The notes: generated by a model from the sequence alone, not told the origin. DNA of 64,000 nucleotides from Ketobacter alkanivorans (GCF_002863865.1 NZ_CP022684.1:4593990-4657989), one strand, 5' to 3'. Shown: positions 1 through 9,456, counted from the first letter of the stretch. A program made the numbers and translations.

Positions 1-187
1 TGGCGGTGCCGTGGGCATCGTCCGCGCAGACATAGGTGCAGTTCTCGCCACGCAACTTTTGGAAGCGCACCCAGATGTCGGTCTGGATGTACTCCAGCAT
101 ATGGCCCAGGTGGATCGGCCCGTTGGCATAGGGCAGGGCGCTGGTGACAAGGATTTTCCGTGGTTTGGTCTGCTCGGTTTGATTCAT
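1..187 (-). CDS. metG: Methionyl-tRNA synthetase, N-terminal part (cut by window edge)
   Basis: The reverse strand from the ATG at 187 reads 62 codons without a stop to the window edge. The translation carries the class I synthetase start: SALPYANGPIHLGHM, with the HIGH-type ATP-binding motif HLGH at residues 26-29, followed by YIQTDIWVRFQ and the CADDAHGT segment, all typical of MetG. The enzyme charges tRNA(Met) with methionine in the cytoplasm. It diverges from mrp, an arrangement common in Gammaproteobacteria; the 218 bases between the two starts must hold both promoters. Only the first part of the catalytic domain is visible, so nothing can be said about the anticodon-binding or C-terminal dimerisation domains. 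Confidence 0.95.
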   Translation of the reverse strand, partial: MNQTEQTKPRKILVTSALPYANGPIHLGHMLEYIQTDIWVRFQKLRGENCTYVCADDAHGTA

Positions 188-405
188 TGTGTTTGCTAAG
201 CGTGGTTACTTGAGTAATTGTTGGCGATATTACAGCGGGTTAGCTGCGAAAAATAAGGCGGCTAATATAGCCTTTATAGGGTCTGGATACCAGTTGGCGA
301 CGCCTGGAATCGTAATAACCTACTATATCAGTTGGTTAAATTCCGTTAGCATAGCCACCGTTTCAATCTTACCGAGTTTCGCGCCACAGATCAGGAGTAG
401 ATATC

Positions 406-1494
406 ATGAGTCAATCTCTGCATGACCAGGTTCACCGCATATTGGCGGAAAACGCCGATCCCGTATCCCTGCAGAATCTATGTGATGTGGTTGAAGTTAA
501 GGAGCTTTCCGTATCGGGTGATCGGATCAGGCTTGCTTTGTGCTTTGGCTACGCCATTGATTTGGTCAAAGATGTGCTTATGTCTCGCTTAGGCGAGCTG
601 TTCGCGCCGCTGGGTTCGAAGCTGGAGCTTGCGTTAAGCTGGCAGGTAAAAACGGCCCAGAACACGCCTCTGGACGGCGCAGGTAAAGTGAAGAACATCT
701 TGGCGGTGGCATCCGGTAAGGGTGGTGTTGGTAAATCCACCACCGCTGTGAATCTGGCCTTGGCCCTGGCGGCAGACGGCGCCCGAGTGGGCATTCTGGA
801 TGCGGATATCTATGGCCCCAGCCAGTCATTGATGTTGGGTGTGCCCAAGGGCACTCGTCCGGAAATACACCAGCAGAACTTCTTTGTGCCCATCGAAGCG
901 CTGGGTTTGCAGTCTATGTCCATGGGTTATCTGGCCACCGAAGAAACACCGATGGTATGGCGTGGCCCTATGGCCAGTGGCGCTTTGCAGCAGTTATTGA
1001 AACAAACACTGTGGAATGACTTGGATTATCTGGTGGTGGATATGCCTCCTGGTACTGGGGATATTCAGCTAACGTTGTCGCAGCAGGTGCCGGTGGCGGG
1101 TGCTGTGGTGGTGACCACTCCTCAGGATATCGCCTTATTGGATGCAAAAAAAGGCGTTGAGATGTTCCGCAAGGTGCATGTGCCGGTGCTGGGCGTGGTG
1201 GAGAACATGGCGACTCACATCTGCTCCAGCTGCGGCCACGAAGAGCACATCTTCGGTCAGGGCGGTGGTGACCGGATCGCCAAAGAATATGGCGTATCAG
1301 TGCTGGGAAGCCTGCCGTTAAGCATGTCCATACGGGAGCAAGTCGATAGCGGTAAACCAACCGTGGCGGCAGATCCAGCTGGGGAAATTGCTGATATTTA
1401 TCGTAAAATTGCCCGTCTGGCTGCGGGGCAGCTGGCGAAAATGGCCAGCTCCAACAGTGGTGCATTCCCTAAAATCAACATTGTGAATGACTGA
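406..1494 (+). CDS. apbC: Iron-sulfur cluster carrier Mrp/ApbC, P-loop NTPase
   Basis: This 362-residue protein belongs to the Mrp/ApbC/NBP35 family, which binds and transfers [4Fe-4S] clusters to apoproteins in an ATP-dependent way. Residues 1-90 form the MIP18/DUF59-like domain. The deviant Walker A motif GKGGVGKST lies at 104-112, and the cluster-binding pair is C273-S-S-C276. The start is set by an AGGAG 9 bases upstream of the ATG. It diverges from metG and precedes dcd by 106 bases, as in many Gammaproteobacteria. All expected motifs are intact. Confidence 0.95.
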   Translation: MSQSLHDQVHRILAENADPVSLQNLCDVVEVKELSVSGDRIRLALCFGYAIDLVKDVLMSRLGELFAPLGSKLELALSWQVKTAQNTPLDGAGKVKNILAVASGKGGVGKSTTAVNLALALAADGARVGILDADIYGPSQSLMLGVPKGTRPEIHQQNFFVPIEALGLQSMSMGYLATEETPMVWRGPMASGALQQLLKQTLWNDLDYLVVDMPPGTGDIQLTLSQQVPVAGAVVVTTPQDIALLDAKKGVEMFRKVHVPVLGVVENMATHICSSCGHEEHIFGQGGGDRIAKEYGVSVLGSLPLSMSIREQVDSGKPTVAADPAGEIADIYRKIARLAAGQLAKMASSNSGAFPKINIVND

Positions 1495-1600
1495 TCATCC
1501 TGTAGATGGTTTTTAGATGGCTTCACCTTGGGGGTGAAAAACGGGTATCATGCGGCCTCCATTTTCAGGGCCTTCATTATTAGGGGAGTGCGACTAGGCA

Positions 1601-2170
1601 ATGTCCATTAAATCAGACCGCTGGATACGCCGTATGGCGGAAGAACATGGCATGATCGAACCATTTGAGCCGGGCCAGATACGTCACGGAGCCGATGGCA
1701 ACCGCATTATCTCCTATGGCACTTCCAGCTACGGCTACGATGTACGCTGTTCCACCGAGTTCAAGGTGTTCACTAACATCCATTCTGCTACGGTGGACCC
1801 AAAGGAATTCTCCGATCAGAGCTTTGTTGATATCGATAGCGATGTCTGCATTATTCCACCGAACTCCTTTGCCCTGGCTCGAACCGTTGAGTATTTCCGT
1901 ATTCCTCGGTCTGTTCTCACCATTTGTTTGGGGAAATCCACTTACGCCCGCTGTGGGATCATTGTGAATGTGACGCCCCTGGAGCCAGAGTGGGAAGGTC
2001 ATGTGACCCTTGAATTCTCCAACACCACGACATTGCCGGCCAAAATATACGCCAATGAAGGTGTGGCGCAGATGCTGTTCCTCGAGTCTGATGAAGAATG
2101 TGAAGTGTCCTACAAAGATCGGGGTGGCAAGTATCAAGGCCAGACCGGAGTAACCCTGCCCAAAACCTGA
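1601..2170 (+). CDS. dcd: dCTP deaminase
   Basis: This 189-residue protein matches the trimeric dUTPase-fold deaminase that turns dCTP into dUTP and ammonia, supplying dUMP for thymidylate synthesis. The family signature GKSTYARCG appears at about residues 107-115. It is followed by the segment VTPLEPEWEGHVTLEF, which carries the catalytic glutamate, and by the C-terminal region around KYQGQTGVTLPK that closes over the nucleotide. Length is normal for the monofunctional proteobacterial enzyme. It lies downstream of apbC on the same strand, with a GC-rich hairpin following. Confidence 0.95.
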   Translation: MSIKSDRWIRRMAEEHGMIEPFEPGQIRHGADGNRIISYGTSSYGYDVRCSTEFKVFTNIHSATVDPKEFSDQSFVDIDSDVCIIPPNSFALARTVEYFRIPRSVLTICLGKSTYARCGIIVNVTPLEPEWEGHVTLEFSNTTTLPAKIYANEGVAQMLFLESDEECEVSYKDRGGKYQGQTGVTLPKT

Positions 2171-2186
2171 TATCAGTATTTTGATT

Positions 2187-2210
2187 GCTGCCGGACCCTG
2201 GTTCGGCAGC
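2187..2210 (+). terminator. Hairpin after dcd, possible terminator
   Basis: Seventeen bases after the dcd stop, GCTGCCG pairs with CGGCAGC, and the inner bases can extend the stem to about 9-10 pairs around a very small loop. There is no proper U-run after it, only scattered T residues, so termination by this hairpin alone is uncertain. Confidence 0.4.
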
Positions 2211-2287
2211 TTCGCCTGTGCTTGTCTTTATCGCTGCTCTCTGTGCTATTCTCTAGCTTAACTTGTTAATTTCTCAGTGGAATCCTT

Positions 2288-2740
2288 ATGGAAATTGAAA
2301 TTCTTTATTGGTATTGGGTCGTATTAGGCGTAATGCTGATGCTGAGTGAAATTGTGCTGACGACCTTTTTTATTCTCTGGTTTGGTTTGGCGGCGGTGAT
2401 CATGGGGGCGCTGACCTACCTCTTTCCTGACATTGAGGTAAGTTGGCAGATTTTGATCTGGACTGTGCTCTCCAGCGCATTAGCGCTGTTTTGGTTCAAA
2501 TTCCTCAAGCCACTTTCCATTGATAAAACCAAAGCAGGGCTGTCCCGAGAGGCCATTGTGGGCGAAGTTGGGCAGGTGATCAGCGTGCCCAGGGAAGGCA
2601 TGCGGGGCAAGTTGCGTTTCCCTGCGCCCATTCTTGGTGCTGATGAGTGGATGATCATGTCACAGGATTCGCTGGCTGAAGGGGATCGTGTACGAGTAAA
2701 AGACGTTTCCGGCAACTCGCTGATCGTGGAAAAAGCGTAA
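2288..2740 (+). CDS. NfeD-family membrane protein
   Basis: This 150-residue protein has three to four hydrophobic segments in residues 6-75, then a soluble C-terminal part (about 85-148) with the OB-fold pattern of the NfeD domain (GEVGQVISVPREGMRGKLRF and GDRVRVKDVSGNSLIVEK). Short NfeD proteins are partners of stomatin/SPFH proteins in membrane microdomains, and the next gene, 36 bases downstream, encodes exactly such a protein, so the two very likely form one operon and work together. The precise cellular role of these pairs is not settled; membrane protein quality control is a common proposal. Confidence 0.9.
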   Translation: MEIEILYWYWVVLGVMLMLSEIVLTTFFILWFGLAAVIMGALTYLFPDIEVSWQILIWTVLSSALALFWFKFLKPLSIDKTKAGLSREAIVGEVGQVISVPREGMRGKLRFPAPILGADEWMIMSQDSLAEGDRVRVKDVSGNSLIVEKA

Positions 2741-2776
2741 CTTATACAGATCTTAACCCAGGAAGGAATAGCACAA

Positions 2777-3631
2777 ATGAATATCGGATTTTTGGTTGTT
2801 ACTGTTGCCGTCATGCTGTTGGTGTTGTTTACCTTTTACAGCGGCGTGCGTTTGGTGCCGCAGGGATATAAATGGGTGGTGCAGCGACTCGGCAAGTACC
2901 ACCGCACTTTGCCGCCGGGTTTGAATTTTATTATCCCGTTTGTGGACACGGTAGCCTACAAGGTCACTACCAAGGATATCGTGCTGGATATCCCATCGCA
3001 GGAAGTCATTACGCGTGATAACGCGGTCATCATTGCCAATGCCGTTGCATATATCAATATCCTCTCACCCGAGAAAGCGGTCTATGGGGTTGAGGACTAT
3101 CGCATTGCCATTCAGACACTGGTGCAAACCACGTTGCGCTCCATTGTGGGTGAGATGGATTTGGATGATGCACTGTCCTCCCGGGACAAGATCAAAGCCC
3201 ACCTGAAAAATTCCATATCGGATGATATTTCGGATTGGGGTATCACCCTGAAAACCGTTGAAATTCAGGATATTAACCCATCAGGCACAATGCAGTCTGC
3301 GATGGAGGAACAGGCCGCAGCGGAGCGTGCCCGCCGTGCTACGGTGACGCGGGCAGATGGTGACAAGCAGGCTGCCATTTTGGAAGCAGAAGGCCGTTTG
3401 GAGGCCTCTCGGCGGGATGCCGAAGCCCAGGTTGTTTTGGCCAAGGCCAGTCAGCGCTCCATCGAAATGGTTACCGCCGCCATTGGTGAGAAGGAAATGC
3501 CAGTGGTGTATCTGCTGGGTGAGAAATACATCAAATCGCTGGAACAGATATCCAAATCCCAGAATGGCAAAACCATTGTTCTGCCGGCTGACTTACCCGC
3601 CGCAGTCAAAGGGATGATGGGTAAGCTCTAG
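2777..3631 (+). CDS. SPFH/Band 7 (stomatin-like) membrane protein
   Basis: This 284-residue protein has one N-terminal membrane segment (residues 4-22), then the Band 7/SPFH domain (about 22-190) with the stomatin hallmark VPQGYKWVVQRLGKY and the RDNAVIIANAVAYINI strand. An alanine/glutamate-rich helical stretch follows (about 175-230). This is the QmcA/stomatin-type architecture, a membrane-anchored oligomeric scaffold. It follows the NfeD gene with a GGAAGGA ribosome-binding site just upstream. The family is recognised with confidence, but a specific substrate or partner besides NfeD cannot be read from the sequence. Confidence 0.92.
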   Translation: MNIGFLVVTVAVMLLVLFTFYSGVRLVPQGYKWVVQRLGKYHRTLPPGLNFIIPFVDTVAYKVTTKDIVLDIPSQEVITRDNAVIIANAVAYINILSPEKAVYGVEDYRIAIQTLVQTTLRSIVGEMDLDDALSSRDKIKAHLKNSISDDISDWGITLKTVEIQDINPSGTMQSAMEEQAAAERARRATVTRADGDKQAAILEAEGRLEASRRDAEAQVVLAKASQRSIEMVTAAIGEKEMPVVYLLGEKYIKSLEQISKSQNGKTIVLPADLPAAVKGMMGKL

Positions 3632-3690
3632 TTTCCTGTTACACCAAGCTCCGCTCTTGGCTGCGGCGTCAGGGGCGGGGTTGCCTTCCT

Positions 3691-3720
3691 AACGCTCCCT
3701 CGTATAACGCCCCCTCGTAT
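3691..3720 (+). repeat. Tandem 15-bp direct repeat between the SPFH and diguanylate cyclase genes
   Basis: Two head-to-tail 15-base units, AACGCTCCCTCGTAT at 3691-3705 and AACGCCCCCTCGTAT at 3706-3720, differ at one base. They lie in the 175-base gap upstream of the diguanylate cyclase. Their role is unknown; a paired protein-binding site or a recent small duplication would both fit. Confidence 0.5.
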
Positions 3721-3727
3721 CAGTAAT

Positions 3728-3742
3728 CCGTCATATTGACGG
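3728..3742. promoter_or_regulatory. Short perfect inverted repeat, candidate operator
   Basis: CCGTCA and TGACGG flank a TAT centre as a perfect 6-3-6 inverted repeat, 64 bases upstream of the GTG start of the diguanylate cyclase gene. The geometry suits a dimeric regulator, but no specific regulator can be named. Confidence 0.35.
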
Positions 3743-3806
3743 AAGTTGCTCATCAACTAACCTTAATAACAACGTCTTTCCAACCCATAGCGACATTGCC
3801 CTGATT

Positions 3807-5663
3807 GTGAGCAAGCTGCATTTTGAATCAGTATTTTTGCGGGTAACCTGTTGGTTTCCCTGTATTTCGGTGCTGTTCTTTATTCTGCTAAGCCAGGGCG
3901 TAAATGCCTCTCAATCTATCCATACCGTTGATTTAAGTAACCTGAAAGCCCAGCAGCGCATTGTATTGAACGGACAGGTTCAGTATCTGGTGGATGAGCA
4001 AGGGTTGAATCTGGAATCGGTTATGCAAGCCAACGACGATCAATGGCAGGCCAACACCGAGCGTAGAAGTAATTTCGGCATATCTGCCAACCCGTACTGG
4101 TTTCGGCTCGCCCTCGGTAATGTGGATCAGGCGGGATCGCCGTTCTTTCTGCGCGTGGACTACCCCCACACAGATAAACTGGATGTGTATATAGTGAATG
4201 ATGGAGTACTGATCCACTCCTATCAGCTCGGCGATACAGTGCCCTACGCTTATCGCCCGGTGGACAACCGTATATATCTGCTGCCGTTGGACGAATTGGC
4301 GTTGGCTAATATTGAGCTGTACATTCGTGCAGAATCCCAAGGGCCAATGGAATTACCCATCGACGTGCTCACCCACGCCGAGTTTTACCATCAGGATAAG
4401 TTGGAGCTGATTTGGTACGGTGCATATTTTGGCACCATGCTAGTGATGTTTTTTTATAATCTCTTTATTTACATCCTGGTGCGTGATGTAACCTATTTCT
4501 ATTACCTGTTTTATGTGGCCAGCACTATGGCATTGCAGTTCACGCTAACAGGCGCCAGTTTCCAGTATGTTTACCCTGAATCCACCAACTTGAATAACAC
4601 GCTGGTTTTGATGTTGACCGCATTGATGCCTTTTTCTGCGGTGTCGTTTGTGCGCAGTTTTTTGAAATTGGAAAGCACTGGCATGCGTCGGGATCGAATT
4701 ATTACGCGCAGTTTTCTGGGTGCTTTTGCCATTTTGTTTGTAAGCTCATTGTTTGCCCCCTATATGATTGTTCTCAAGGCCACCCATGCCCTGTCTTTTT
4801 TAGCGGTTAGCGCTGGTTTCTATTTGGGGCTATCCGGTTGGCGCAGGGGGGTAAAGGCCGCCCGCACCTTCGCTATGGCGTGGCTTGTCTATCTCGTTTT
4901 TGTAGTTGTTTTTCTACTTAACACCAAAGGAATCGTGCAACCGAGCGTGATTTCAGAGCATGCTCTTGAAATAGGCTCGGCATTAGAGCTGATTTTGCTC
5001 TCGCTGTCGTTCGGGCATCGTATTAATGAAGAAAAAGAAATGCGAATCCAAGCGCAGGAGCAAGCGTTGCATGCCCAAAGCTCTCTGAATAAAAACCTGG
5101 ATCTTCTGGTGCAGCAACGAACCGAAGAGTTAGAGGAGGCTAATCGACAGCTTAAAGATTTGAGTATTCGCGATGGGCTAACCGGCGTGTTCAATCGCCG
5201 ACACTTTGATGAACTATTTCAGATTGAGTACCAGCGTAGCTTTCGCGAGAAGAACTGGTTGTGCGTTGTGATGCTGGATATCGACCATTTTAAAGGGCTA
5301 AATGATACATATGGCCACCAGTTTGGTGATGTCTGCCTGAAAACCATTGCGGATGTCGCTCTTAACAAGTTGCGGCGGCCGCCTGACCTTTTGGCACGAT
5401 ATGGCGGTGAAGAGTTTGTGGTGTTGCTGCCAAACACTGATCTGGAGGGGGGGCGAACAGTGGCTGAAAAGATAAGGCATGCGATCGAGTCAATCACGCT
5501 GGACAATGATGGGCAAGCGGTTACGTTGACCGCGAGTATGGGGGTGGCTTGTGTAATCCCCAACGATCGTGATGGATTTGCGGGCTTGCTGAAGCTGGCG
5601 GATCAGAGCCTCTATCAGGCCAAAGAGTCCGGTCGTAACTGCGTGGTTTGCTCTGTCAGTTAG
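3807..5663 (+). CDS. 7TM-DISM membrane diguanylate cyclase
   Basis: This 618-residue protein starts at GTG with a signal peptide (hydrophobic to about residue 34). Residues 40-195 fit the extracytoplasmic 7TMR-DISMED2 sensing domain, and about 205-400 hold seven hydrophobic segments of the 7TMR-DISM type. A short coiled coil leads to a GGDEF domain (about 455-615). The active-site loop is GGEEF at 533-537, a catalytically competent variant. An RPPD motif five residues before it is the usual product-inhibition I-site. The protein should make c-di-GMP from two GTP in response to a periplasmic ligand, possibly carbohydrate-like. No clear Shine-Dalgarno precedes the GTG, so the exact start is moderately certain. 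Confidence 0.9.
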   Translation: MSKLHFESVFLRVTCWFPCISVLFFILLSQGVNASQSIHTVDLSNLKAQQRIVLNGQVQYLVDEQGLNLESVMQANDDQWQANTERRSNFGISANPYWFRLALGNVDQAGSPFFLRVDYPHTDKLDVYIVNDGVLIHSYQLGDTVPYAYRPVDNRIYLLPLDELALANIELYIRAESQGPMELPIDVLTHAEFYHQDKLELIWYGAYFGTMLVMFFYNLFIYILVRDVTYFYYLFYVASTMALQFTLTGASFQYVYPESTNLNNTLVLMLTALMPFSAVSFVRSFLKLESTGMRRDRIITRSFLGAFAILFVSSLFAPYMIVLKATHALSFLAVSAGFYLGLSGWRRGVKAARTFAMAWLVYLVFVVVFLLNTKGIVQPSVISEHALEIGSALELILLSLSFGHRINEEKEMRIQAQEQALHAQSSLNKNLDLLVQQRTEELEEANRQLKDLSIRDGLTGVFNRRHFDELFQIEYQRSFREKNWLCVVMLDIDHFKGLNDTYGHQFGDVCLKTIADVALNKLRRPPDLLARYGGEEFVVLLPNTDLEGGRTVAEKIRHAIESITLDNDGQAVTLTASMGVACVIPNDRDGFAGLLKLADQSLYQAKESGRNCVVCSVS

Positions 5664-5868
5664 GGAGCCAGGAGCATAAATTGGCTGTGGATTTTTTGAC
5701 CGACTCCTCAGGTTCATCTATAACTTAAAGTAATTTATTGAAATTCATGTAAAAAAGTAGATATTGACGGTGCCTTAGCTTAGTGTCGCTATAAGGTGGA
5801 AGGGTAGCTGTGAGCTTACCTCAGTGATAGAAGTACAGGGTACATCAACACATTATTTTTGGGCGTTC

Positions 5869-8800
5869 ATGCTTAATAACTTTAATTTAACATCCATCAA
5901 ATTGAAAATGACCGTCATTGCCGTCGTGGCGTTGCTGGGCTTTTCAACCATCGTATTCAGTAATTTCAGCTTCTTTCAAGATACCAATCGATCCCTGAAG
6001 GAAATTCAGGAGGTTGACCTTATGCTGGTGCAGATCGCAAGTGATCTGCAGGTTGGGTTGGTTGATGTGAATCGCCTGTTTGAGGCAGCGATGGCTGAAA
6101 ATGATATCGACACACTTGCTGAGGCGCTGCGTCTGGCCAAACGCCAGCGAGAGATGATTGATAAAATCGGCGATTTGAAGTCAGCGTTGCGCGATCAAGA
6201 ACGCACGTTGACCGATGTGTTTGATGAATTTGTTGATGAGACTGAGCGCTACACCAAGGATGTTATTGATGGTGTGTATCGTAAAGATCAAATGTATGAC
6301 GCGTTTGCAACTTCGTTAGCTAAACGCCAGCAATATGAGTCAGTGCTGAGAAGTTTCAACTCGATAATCAATACCAATTTTGAAACCACGATGAATACCA
6401 TTCGAGCGGATGCAGAAGTGGTAACCACTGAGCAGTTTATCTTTGGTACGATGCTCGTGATACTGGTATTAGGCGCCTACATCTGGCTGTTTGTAGTTGT
6501 AAATAAAGCGATGTCGGATGTAATTGAGGTTTCCAGCGAAATTTCAGATGGCAATCTGGATGTTGAAATCGGTGAAGCCGGTAGTTTTGAAGTTAAACAG
6601 TTGTTTGCAGCGCTTAACGTTATGCGTGACAGGCTCAAGCAGCAGAGCCTTGAAGCGGCGTTGCGTACTCGGCGTCAGGAACAGATTACGCTGTTAAATG
6701 AAGCGCTGCGTGGCGATCTGACAGTTCAGCAAGTCACCGATGCCATGCTACAGAGTTTGGCCGGTATGTTGAACTCACTGGTGGGCGCCGTTTATCTGTG
6801 CGAAGGCGATGAACTGGTGATGCGTGCAAGCTATGCGTATTCTCATCGCAAAGGGGATCGTAACCGCCTGCAAATGGGCGAGTCTTTGGTGGGCCAGGCA
6901 GCATTGGAGCAGAACGTGTTCGTTGTGCGCGATCTGCCGGATGACTATGCCTCCATTTCGTCCGGTTTGGGTGCTGCTATTCCGAAAGAAGTATTGTTAG
7001 TGCCACTGGTGTTTAATGGTCACTTGATGGCGGTTGTTGAGCTGATGAGCTTTCAATGCTTTTCTGATGATGACATAGATTTTATTACCCGAGCTGCTGA
7101 AGGTATGGCTATTGCGCTCAGCTCAGCGATTTCCAGAGTGCAATTGGCGGATGCGTTGGAACGCTCTAAGTTGCAAGCCGAGGCGTTGGAACAGCAACAA
7201 GAAGAGTTGCGTGCGACTAACGAGGAACTGGAGGAGCAAGCAGCGATTTTACGCTCCTCTGAAGAAAGCCTGCAGCAGCAGCAGGAAGAGCTGCGTGTTA
7301 TGAACGAGGAGCTGGAAGAGCGCAATCGTTTACTTGATCGTCAGAAAGATGAGATAGAAAAAAGCAATCATGATTTAGAGATTTCTCGACAGGAATTGCA
7401 GGATAAGGCGCAGCAACTGGAAATGAGCGGGCGCTATAAGACTGAGTTTCTGTCCACTATGTCTCACGAGTTACGCACACCTCTGAACAGTATCCTGATT
7501 CTGTCACAAGGTTTGATGGAAAATAAGAAAACCAATCTTGATGAGAAGCAGGTTGAGCATGCGCGGGTAATCAACTCATCCGGTCGTGACTTGTTGATGC
7601 TTATAAATGATATTCTTGATCTTTCCAAAGTTGAGGAAGGCAAGCTTGAGATAGTCTCTGAACCATTGCCCCTTGAAGATCTTGCGTCGAAACTGCATGG
7701 CCAGTTCGATGCTCAAGCAGAAAACAAGCAGATTGGGTTTGTTGTCGACATTGATCCGCAGCTGCCGGAATCCATTCTGGTTGATGAGCATCGTTTGAGT
7801 CAGATCCTGCGTAACTTCATCTCCAATGCCCTGAAATTTACACAAAAAGGCCAGGTACAGGTTAAGTTCTGTGTGCCACCAGGCCAGGTGACGACACAGT
7901 TTGGTGTGTTAAAACCTGAAAACGCGATTGAAATTCGCGTGGTGGATACCGGTATTGGGATTCCTGCGGATAAGTTGGATCTGATATTCGAAGCGTTCCA
8001 ACAGGTTGATGGAACCATAAGCCGAAAGTACGGTGGCACCGGTCTGGGTTTGACCATTTCTCGCAAGTTGGCAGAGATTATGATGGGGGCAGTGGAGGTG
8101 CGCAGCGCAGGGAAGGATGCCGGCTCCGAATTCAGTCTGTACCTGCCAAGGGCTTATAGTGGTGAGTCGCAACCGGCCAGTTTGGCACCTCGACCTGTTG
8201 TGATTCCGAAAGCTGCAGTTAAAACACAGGCTCCCGCCGTAGTGCCAGCAGCGCAAAACCCCACGCTTCCTGCACCGACCAATACGATACTGATTGTTGA
8301 AGATGATGCTGGTTTCAGCGGTGTACTTAAAAGCCTGGCAGAAGAATTCGGTTTTAATGCTTTTTGCGCGCATTCTGTGCTTGAGGCACAGCAGTATCTT
8401 GAACAAACTAGGCCGGGATCGATTATCCTGGATCTGGGGTTGCCAGATGCGCCGGGAGAGGATTTGCTGAGCCAGTTGAAAGGCAACGAGCAGACCAAAG
8501 ATATCCCGGTGCATGTGATCTCCGGCAAGCTGGATGTTAAACCGTCCAGTATCGAGGGGGCTGAAGAGTTTATTGCCAAGCCGTTTGGGCGTGATCGTCT
8601 CGACCAGTTATTTAGCGACATCAGTTCGGAGTTGATATCGCTTTCCAGTAATCGTGTTCTGGTGATCGAAGATGACTCGGTGCAGCGTGAACAGTTGAAT
8701 GCGAGCTTTACAGAGCAGGGTGTGGCGTGCGATATGGCCGAAACCGGGCAGGAGGCCATCGCCATGCTCAAGCGGGAGCATTACGGTGCCATTATTCTTG

Positions 8801-9456
8801 ATTTGGAACTGCCCGATTCTGATGGGTTCCAGCTGGCGGAAACCCTGAGCAATTGCACTAACGGCAATACTCCAATCATTATCTACACAGCTCGGGATCT
8901 TGATAAGCGTCAAGATACGCTGCTACGCAAATATGCCAAACGTATTGTGTTAAAAACGGATAAATCCATTGCACGCTTGTTGAATGAAACAACGTTGTTT
9001 CTGCATTGGCTGCAAGGGGTAGATCAGACACGTAAAACGACTGGGTCGACGGATACCGAGTCGGTTCAACTGGGCGGGGTAGAAGGTAAGCGATTATTGT
9101 TGGTGGATGATGATATTCGCAACCTGTATTCGTTGTCAGCGATTCTGGAGGAAAGCGGGTTCGACATTGCCACTGCCGGGACAGGCCTGGAGGCGATAGA
9201 AATGTTGGATAGCGAAGGTGACTTCGATCTGATTCTAATGGATGTGATGATGCCGGAAATGGATGGCCTTGAGGCTATGCAACGTATACGGTCTAATCCC
9301 AAATATAAGAACCTGCCAATTATTGCGCTTACTGCCAAAGCTATGAAGGATGATCGGGCTCGCTGCATAGAGGCGGGTGCGAATGACTATTTATCCAAAC
9401 CTGTCGATACCAACAAGTTGAAAGCCATCGTGAAAATGTGGTTAGGACAAGCCTGA
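5869..9456 (+). CDS. Hybrid sensor histidine kinase: HAMP-GAF-coiled coil-HisKA-HATPase-three receivers
   Basis: From the ATG at 5869 the protein is 1195 residues; a GTG at 5824 would add 15, and neither start has a good ribosome-binding site. Order: membrane segment (13-33), a periplasmic helical region, second membrane segment (about 188-211), HAMP (212-265), GAF (about 275-420), a long Gln/Glu-rich coiled coil (425-520), HisKA with phospho-acceptor H533 in SHELRTP, and a HATPase with GTGLGLTIS. Three complete receivers follow, with phospho-acceptor Asp at 855, 978 and 1125. There is no Hpt domain. The stop overlaps the cheR start by one base, and cheB and a REC-PAS-GGDEF-EAL gene follow, so a phosphorelay coupled to methylation-type enzymes and c-di-GMP is inferred. 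Confidence 0.93.
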   Translation: MLNNFNLTSIKLKMTVIAVVALLGFSTIVFSNFSFFQDTNRSLKEIQEVDLMLVQIASDLQVGLVDVNRLFEAAMAENDIDTLAEALRLAKRQREMIDKIGDLKSALRDQERTLTDVFDEFVDETERYTKDVIDGVYRKDQMYDAFATSLAKRQQYESVLRSFNSIINTNFETTMNTIRADAEVVTTEQFIFGTMLVILVLGAYIWLFVVVNKAMSDVIEVSSEISDGNLDVEIGEAGSFEVKQLFAALNVMRDRLKQQSLEAALRTRRQEQITLLNEALRGDLTVQQVTDAMLQSLAGMLNSLVGAVYLCEGDELVMRASYAYSHRKGDRNRLQMGESLVGQAALEQNVFVVRDLPDDYASISSGLGAAIPKEVLLVPLVFNGHLMAVVELMSFQCFSDDDIDFITRAAEGMAIALSSAISRVQLADALERSKLQAEALEQQQEELRATNEELEEQAAILRSSEESLQQQQEELRVMNEELEERNRLLDRQKDEIEKSNHDLEISRQELQDKAQQLEMSGRYKTEFLSTMSHELRTPLNSILILSQGLMENKKTNLDEKQVEHARVINSSGRDLLMLINDILDLSKVEEGKLEIVSEPLPLEDLASKLHGQFDAQAENKQIGFVVDIDPQLPESILVDEHRLSQILRNFISNALKFTQKGQVQVKFCVPPGQVTTQFGVLKPENAIEIRVVDTGIGIPADKLDLIFEAFQQVDGTISRKYGGTGLGLTISRKLAEIMMGAVEVRSAGKDAGSEFSLYLPRAYSGESQPASLAPRPVVIPKAAVKTQAPAVVPAAQNPTLPAPTNTILIVEDDAGFSGVLKSLAEEFGFNAFCAHSVLEAQQYLEQTRPGSIILDLGLPDAPGEDLLSQLKGNEQTKDIPVHVISGKLDVKPSSIEGAEEFIAKPFGRDRLDQLFSDISSELISLSSNRVLVIEDDSVQREQLNASFTEQGVACDMAETGQEAIAMLKREHYGAIILDLELPDSDGFQLAETLSNCTNGNTPIIIYTARDLDKRQDTLLRKYAKRIVLKTDKSIARLLNETTLFLHWLQGVDQTRKTTGSTDTESVQLGGVEGKRLLLVDDDIRNLYSLSAILEESGFDIATAGTGLEAIEMLDSEGDFDLILMDVMMPEMDGLEAMQRIRSNPKYKNLPIIALTAKAMKDDRARCIEAGANDYLSKPVDTNKLKAIVKMWLGQA
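7192..7323 (+). repeat. Internal coiled-coil repeat within the hybrid kinase gene
   Basis: Codons 7192-7239 encode QQQEELRATNEELEEQ and codons 7276-7323 encode QQQEELRVMNEELEER. The two copies are 84 bases (28 residues, four heptads) apart and in phase. The DNA differs at several third positions, so this is an old duplication or a selected coil pattern rather than a recent slip. It sits between the GAF domain and HisKA, where signals pass along the dimer. Confidence 0.7.

Noticed and set aside
1522..1538. Hairpin TTCACC/GGTGAA between apbC and dcd as a terminator
   Set aside because: The stem is only six pairs and no U-run follows on the forward strand; it may well be chance.
7909..8771. Two overlapping 200-codon open frames on the reverse strand
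   Set aside because: Both are antisense to the HATPase and receiver region of the hybrid kinase, which is clearly coding on the forward strand.
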